Positions 58,331 through 64,000 of a stretch of 64,000 bases of DNA are shown one piece after another. Under the pieces are notes generated by a model. That model worked only from the letters and a program-made list of their open reading frames with translations, did not search any database and was not told where the DNA came from. The stretch comes from Gymnorhina tibicen. Lineage: Eukaryota > Chordata > Aves > Passeriformes > Artamidae. Both the position numbers and the translations under genes were made by a program. Within the stretch, counting starts at the first letter, position 1. The number at the start of each line of letters is the position of its first letter. The stretch is taken from positions 186,001 through 250,000 of the forward strand of contig VXAZ01001045.1 of NCBI GenBank assembly GCA_013399875.1. The letters are read 5' to 3'.

Positions 58331-61300
58331 GGTTTTATTTTTCCACAGTGATTTTAAATGTTTTCTTAAAACAATTATTTCCACTCCTCTTAGCTGTAAC
58401 TTATTATGCCTCATGTGTGATGAGAAGACAGAAAAACTGTTTTTCTGCTTTTTTCCTCTTCCTTGCTTTTTCTCTTCTTTTCTCCTGGTTCCTTCTGTTA
58501 TTTCTAGTCCACAAACATTTTTTTTTTCCAATTCCTTGTCTTTGCCTCTTTACCCCTTAAATAGAAAGAAAAGTCATCCTTCTATATATATCCACTCCTT
58601 ACTCTTCCTTCCTTTGCAGTGTCAGTCTCATGCTTGTCTAAGGAGGACAAGCATAGTAACTGTACATGAACAGTGCTTGGTAGAGCTGTGAAATGGTAAA
58701 GCAGAGATGGTATGTTTAATATGTTGCTTGGGTTGAAACCCAATTATCATTTTTATTTACAACTATTACAAATGAAGTAGTTCCATTACAGGATTTTAGA
58801 TAAGTCCAGACAAAACTAATGCGTAACTAATCTAAAGTCTTCCACCACTGAATTACAGAGGTTTCAAAAGAAACTGGAAGAACATGCAAAAAGGGCAACA
58901 AGAGTGAAAGAGATGTGAAATACTGTGTCGTAGACAAGGTAATTTTAATTTCACAGTTGAATTCAGAATTTAAACCTTCTCCAGTAAGTGATGAAGCAGG
59001 CTTAGTCTAGACAACTGTATGTCAACACAGGCACAGACACTTAGGATCTGTACTAAGCATGTAGTGCTGCTTTCTCTTGGAAGTTGTGTGTGTTGCATCA
59101 GGGATCCTGGTGGGGAGCCTTTATTGTTGAGTCCTTTGAAAGCTCAAAGAAGTTTCAACCGCACGAGGGTCAAGTATTTTATTATCTCCAGCTACTGCTA
59201 TTTTCCATCTTTTCTACACCCATGTCTCTTGTTGTAAAGGTAATGGATCTGTAACATTTAGTTTTCTTTCTGCATTACTCTGAACTGCACATTTACAAAT
59301 GCATTCATTAGCGTCAGGCTTGTGTCTGCAACAAGATTTCCCTATCACCTCAAAAATAACTTCTTTCTATGTTAATAAATGCTTTTTATTATTTTATGTC
59401 ATTCCTTCTGGACAGGTAAGTGTTGCATGGTGGCTTTGAGGGGAAAGCCACTGCCTTTCCCATAGGTTAATATTTGCCTTTTTTTTTGAAAGATAAATTC
59501 ATATTTTGCCAAGATTGAAAGCATCTTTTGTTTTCTTGAAATGTGAGAATATAAAAAAACCAGGGGAAAAAGTGTGTTGGGATCCACTTTTCTATGTGCC
59601 ATGGAGAAAACTAAATCCTTACACAAACAGTAGAATTCTAGAAATTAAATCGTATTATCTCAGGTCTTAGTCTGAACTTTGATTTGTGTAAAGAATATTA
59701 AGTGTGAAGGTTTGAAAGCACTGAAGCTGCTATAGGAGCCCATCAAAATACATTCAGACTCCACTGCAAATGTCTCCTGGACTCTGCATATGAAAGGACA
59801 AAATTTTATAGACTTTGTTTTAACATTTTGAAACAAATCTCCCTACCTCTAGCAAACAAAACCTAAGTAAATAATATGACTTGAAGCATTACTGAAATTT
59901 AGAAATTCCCAAGTTCTCTCTAGGTTCCTATTATTATTAAACATACAAAAAAAATCTCTTTGTAGGTGGATAAAAACATATTACTCCACCAGGACTATAA
60001 AGACATACAATCATGAGTGCTGGAAGGCTATATGGATAAACCATTCTCCCATACAATTCATGTCCAGTTTGACATTTTTATCCCGGGGGCTCCACTAGTC
60101 TTTTTCTGAATGGGTGAAACAACAAACATGTTAAGCAGCACTGTTGATCAAGAAATGGTACACTGTATCCTCATATTTAAATGTTCCAACTACAAGAGGC
60201 ATTAGATGGTCCAGGACCTTTTCAGCTTAAAGTAACTTCTGAATTCCTACTATGACATAAATTTTATCAGTAACCAACAGCTATTTAAAAGTCCAGGTAA
60301 ACCTAAATACCCCAAATACACTGATATTCCTGTCAATATAATCTGAAATGAAAATTATTTTATTGTCATTTTGTTAGCAGGGAAATCGTAGGGAATTATG
60401 ATTTTGACCAGATATGATGCTATGCATGTGTAACGTTGAGCAGCAGTAGGAATGATCTATGACTTCATGCATGAATTAAAATACGATTTCATTCTGTAGA
60501 TTTCTTTTTCTTCTGGTAGGTATTTTGCAGGTATTTTTATCACTCTAGAAATGCTGTAATCCGTTGGTTCATTGGCTAAGAAACATACTGGAGACTTCAA
60601 AATACATGATGGTAAAGAGAGATGGTTTTTAGTCGTTCAGTAGCCATATTAGTACTTTCTTCATGATTTGTAGCTGATCAAAGAAATATGACCTTAGGAG
60701 AATTCATGTTGAACTTAAAGATGTAGAAAAGTACAATTAAACACAAGCTTCAATTAAGAAACAAACTGACATATGGTATATTTTGGCTTGTGAAGTTATA
60801 CAACAACAAGAAAATGATTATGTGGTTCTAAACAGAAAGTGGATTTGTGAAAGAAAACTAGGCCATCAGAATTAGAAATGAAAATTCTGAGTAATTCTGC
60901 CTCATTTAATTCTCAGACCAGTCCCAGGACAATTTCGATTAGCTGTCACTTATGAGGAGAAGAGGGATTCAAATCCTTTAAAGCAGTAAGGAGAAGGGAA
61001 TTTTAAGAAAGCTTTATCAAGAAGTTCTGGGATGCAATACAATTTTCTTTATTTTAGTAGTGCGATTGCATAGATGCTGAAAGAACCGGCAGTTTCTGGG
61101 ATGCCAGTGTATGCCTTACACTGGCCTACAAACTGTTCTACCTGTGATATTACAAACAATCTCCATAATTTTTTATCTTCTCAGAAAACTATTGCAATAT
61201 CTACAGATGCTCCTGAAAAGAAGCTGTCCCTGTTTCTCAGCACTGTTGGAAAAATCACAACTCCATTTGAGAATGGTTTTCATCATTTATTATTTTCTCA

Positions 61301-62053
61301 ATGTGATGTAAAGATAGTAACATTCAAACCCATTTCTTCCTAGCAGAAAAACTTTATTGTAATTTGTTTAAACATATTATTTTCTTTTTTTTTTTGGAAA
61401 TTACTGTAGTTGCATTTTGGAACAGGACTTTTGGGGACAAACACGTGAAAATAAAATGGACACTATGTGAAATACAGATCTATATAAAGTATCACTGACA
61501 ATATTATTAATTTTGCACTATGTTAAGAATGCTTATCTTAATTAATAAAATGGTGTCACACATTTTACCTGCGGAACAGAAGATTCTCATCCATGCATGA
61601 TATTTTACAAACACAAGGTCAAATGCTGTTCACAATCATCTTTCTGTAAACTCTAACTTCCCTAAGACCAAAGAAGATCAGAGCTATCCTGATATTTTTT
61701 TCTTCTGTTCACATATTTTTTTCAATTTGTTTAAAGCAATTTGTAATAATTTTCTACTTTCTTCCACCCTTCATTAAATTTATGCTATGTAATAAATTTA
61801 TTTTGATGATCAGCCATTTCCCTCAAAATAAATTCTTTTGAACAGTCCAGGGATTAGCAAAGCAGTCATATACCATATTTTGGACAGAAGACATTTCATC
61901 ACAAATCTTTCTCAGCATCGCTTAATGACAAGCAATCTTATTCTGAAGTTATTTATGGCTCCGTGTATGCACAAGTGTGAAATCTGGAAAGAAATTCTAG
62001 TTTTGACTGTGGGGTTCCTGGCTCATTTAGAATTTTACCTTTATGCTGGGAAG
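58331..62053. other. 3.7-kb non-repetitive stretch, no gene recognised
   Basis: Contains a T/C-rich segment at 58430-58600 that gives hydrophobic chance frames on the + strand, a CAG/GTAAGT site preceded by a pyrimidine tract at 59385-59421, and an 89-codon + frame at 61074-61343 that I do not recognise. No interspersed repeat seen. Confidence 0.45.
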
Positions 62054-62171
62054 ACAAAACAAAACAAAACAAAACAAACAAACCAAACCAAACCAAACCA
62101 AACCAAACCAAACCAAACCAAACTAAACCAAACCAAACTAAACCAAACCAAACCAAACCAAACCAAACCAA
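62054..62171. repeat. Pentanucleotide microsatellite (AAAAC)n then (AAACC)n
   Basis: About 30 bp of AAAAC units followed by about 88 bp of AAACC units, two of them changed to AAACT. As five is not a multiple of three, all frames cycle through the same five codon phases and none contains a stop, so both strands show long open frames that are artefacts. The array ends in the palindrome CAAACCAATTGGTTTG at 62164-62179. Confidence 0.95.
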
Positions 62172-64000
62172 TTGGTTTGTATCTATACAATATTGACCTC
62201 GACTATTTCTTCTGGTAACCACATGGACATTCTTTATACTTGACATTTACTAGTTCATAGTTAAAGAGGATCTGATTAGGAAGAGGCACTGGGAAATAAA
62301 CAGAACAGAGAAGCCCTGGCTGGCACAGCACCTTGGGCCAGGTGACTTTCCGATCTCCCTTCCCACCTATATTGTTCTGTTCTTCTTAGAAAACTCTTCC
62401 ATTTTCTATAATCTTGGGGAATCTACCCAGTCCTGACTTTACCCCTAAAGCTCAAAGTAGCTTTCCTAAACATTGAAACTAACTGCATGGAATCTGCTTG
62501 GGACGGAGTTAACTTGTTTCACGTGATGAGATGTTTAGATTTTCCTGTTAAATTGCCTTTATTTTGACCCGTAATGGGTCTTTTTGTCACTTTAGCCCTT
62601 CAGATTCTGTCCAACATAGCACTGCTGTGGAGGGAGAGAGTAGCTGGGTGGGGACTAGGCTAATCTAGAGGGAGATCTGGAGTAGTTGCCAGCATAGAAT
62701 GAATGTCACAAGAGGGGAAAACCAATAGAATCTGCCACTACAGATACTCCTGGCTTTCAATGAACTATTAGTAGCTGCCAAATTTTCTACTGAAATCCCA
62801 ACTTTCTTTGCAGAGAATCACAATTATATTCTTCAAGAGTAAGCACTGAAGAGGAACTATTTTTAAGGACAAGTCAAGTAATTTGTCACTCTGTGACACT
62901 GCACAACATAAAATCTCAGCTAGGAATCTCTGTTTCACCAAGCATACAAGAAACAGAGCAGTGAGAAAGGATCAACCAACAGTGCACAACAGGAAAAAAA
63001 GTTGTGAGTTATCTCCTTAAATCTCTGTTTACCTATCAAAGAGCAGCACTGTCTTGCTTTTCAGTGACTGAAGTTTCAGGCAGTCTTGCTAGTAAGTAGT
63101 TGTACTATATTTGGGAAATATTTTACTTTTAATGTGTAAGTCCTAATGTGCTATATATGAGTAATACACAATTCTAATTATATTTAATTGTCTGGCTCCC
63201 AGTGAGTTTCTCAAGCTACATAGTGTCTTTGTAGGCCAATACAGTGCTCAGCTGGCTGAGACTTCCTAGGAGTTCTTAGGAATTCTTGATGTGCCATCAT
63301 GGTGTTTTGAAAACCTCAGGTGATTATCCAGTAGGCTGTATTTTTTCCCTAGGTTACAACTGAGCAAACATCCCCTTGTGGGGTTTCTACATCTTCTGCA
63401 AAAAGTAGCATTTGTAAAGTTCATTGGATAAATGAAATTCCATACCAGAGAGAAAACCCTTCCAAAAATACTAATTATATATCCAGTACTTTAACTAGCA
63501 GAAGTTAGACTTTCAGAAAGAAAACATATCAAATAATAATAAAGATCTTAAAAGAATCTTTCAGTATATGCCATCTTTCAAGACAAAGACAAAAATTATT
63601 TCTTTCAAATAAAAGCAAATTTCTTTCTCACCTTCATTTTCTATTCCCTCCTGTACTTTGACTTACATTTACAGAATTAGCAGCTGACATGAACAGTGAA
63701 GCACATATATGTTAATCTACAAAAGGAACACCTTAAACTATTGTTTCCAATTTGTATTAATGTTTTCCAGCTGAATGTATGTTTTTCTATGAAAAGTGAA
63801 GAACTTTGCCAGTCTTTCATTTGTTCCTATCAAAATCCCCCAAATCGCTCTAGGGAGTAAAAATATATCAAAACAAACTATTGAGAAGATAGTTCTAATT
63901 TTTTCCTCAGATTGCTTGGAATTTGATATACTCTTAAGGCACTAACTGCAACCGGTAGTGAACAGTTTATGACATAAATGTACATTCTTCTTGAGAATAG
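62172..64000. other. Non-repetitive stretch to the window end, no gene recognised
   Basis: Ordinary AT-rich sequence. No repeat, RNA gene or frame of note. A donor-like GAAG/GTGAGA on the minus strand near 63631 lacks a usable acceptor. Confidence 0.5.

Noticed and set aside
58413..58691. 92-codon hydrophobic frame (+)
   Set aside because: It follows a T/C-rich tract, which always encodes Phe, Leu and Ser runs; no other support.
61074..61343. 89-codon + frame
   Set aside because: Looked mildly protein-like, but no known family and length expected by chance.
61838..62246. Frames of 126 (+) and 97 (-) codons with pentapeptide repeats
   Set aside because: Produced by the AAACC microsatellite, which has no stop in any frame.
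1..64000. CRISPR arrays, operons, tRNA or rRNA genes, prokaryotic mobile elements
   Set aside because: None seen; the repeat content and composition are those of a vertebrate nuclear genome.

Overview
The window looks like bird nuclear DNA, most likely from a songbird. The evidence is at least eight 5'-truncated CR1 LINE copies, the dominant avian retroposon, several ending in the short ATTCTATG- or ATTCTGTG-type tail repeats, plus four LTR segments whose sequence I recognise from memory as songbird endogenous-retrovirus LTRs. The background is AT-rich and rich in short A and T runs, as in an avian gene desert or a very large intron. I found no bacterial-type gene, operon, CRISPR array, tRNA or rRNA.

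Layout. 1-115 is unique sequence. 116-766 is a complete solo LTR (+). 1885-2403 is a CR1 3' part (+). 7590-7664 is a CR1 3' stub (-) joined directly to a partial LTR (-) that ends at 8064. 14021-14318 is CR1 (-). 18860 to about 19010 is an LTR-start fragment (+). 19824-19850 is a 27-bp CR1 tail (-). 23640-24053 is an old CR1 (+). 38826-39976 is the longest CR1 (+), carrying a dead reverse-transcriptase remnant, followed by an LTR-like GC-richer block to 40320. 45084-45483 and 54797-55577 are CR1 (-). About 49345-49500 is a probable old CR1 (-). 55787-55855, 56181-56250 and 57120-57215 are CR1 scraps (+). 57686-58141 is a well-preserved ERVK-like LTR (-) with its polypurine tract and a short internal stub. 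62054-62171 is a pentanucleotide microsatellite. The remainder, more than 85% of the window, is non-repetitive sequence without a recognisable gene.

No protein-coding gene can be called with confidence. Open frames outside repeats are about as long as expected by chance in AT-rich DNA (the longest is 154 codons), and none matches a family I know. Several short segments do have good splice-site pairs. The best is 44730-44849 (+), with others at 41109-41151 (+), 42554-42590 (+), 25140-25205 (-), and a possible last exon encoding a membrane helix at 17857-17964 (-). In 64 kb several such pairs are expected by chance, so they are given as hypotheses for RNA evidence.

The most non-random structure not explained by repeats is a perfect 16-bp inverted repeat with a 13-nt loop at 22928-22972. 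A CpG-enriched island-like segment at 12380-12700 and two other local inverted or direct repeat clusters also stand out. I did not find a convincing new biological system.
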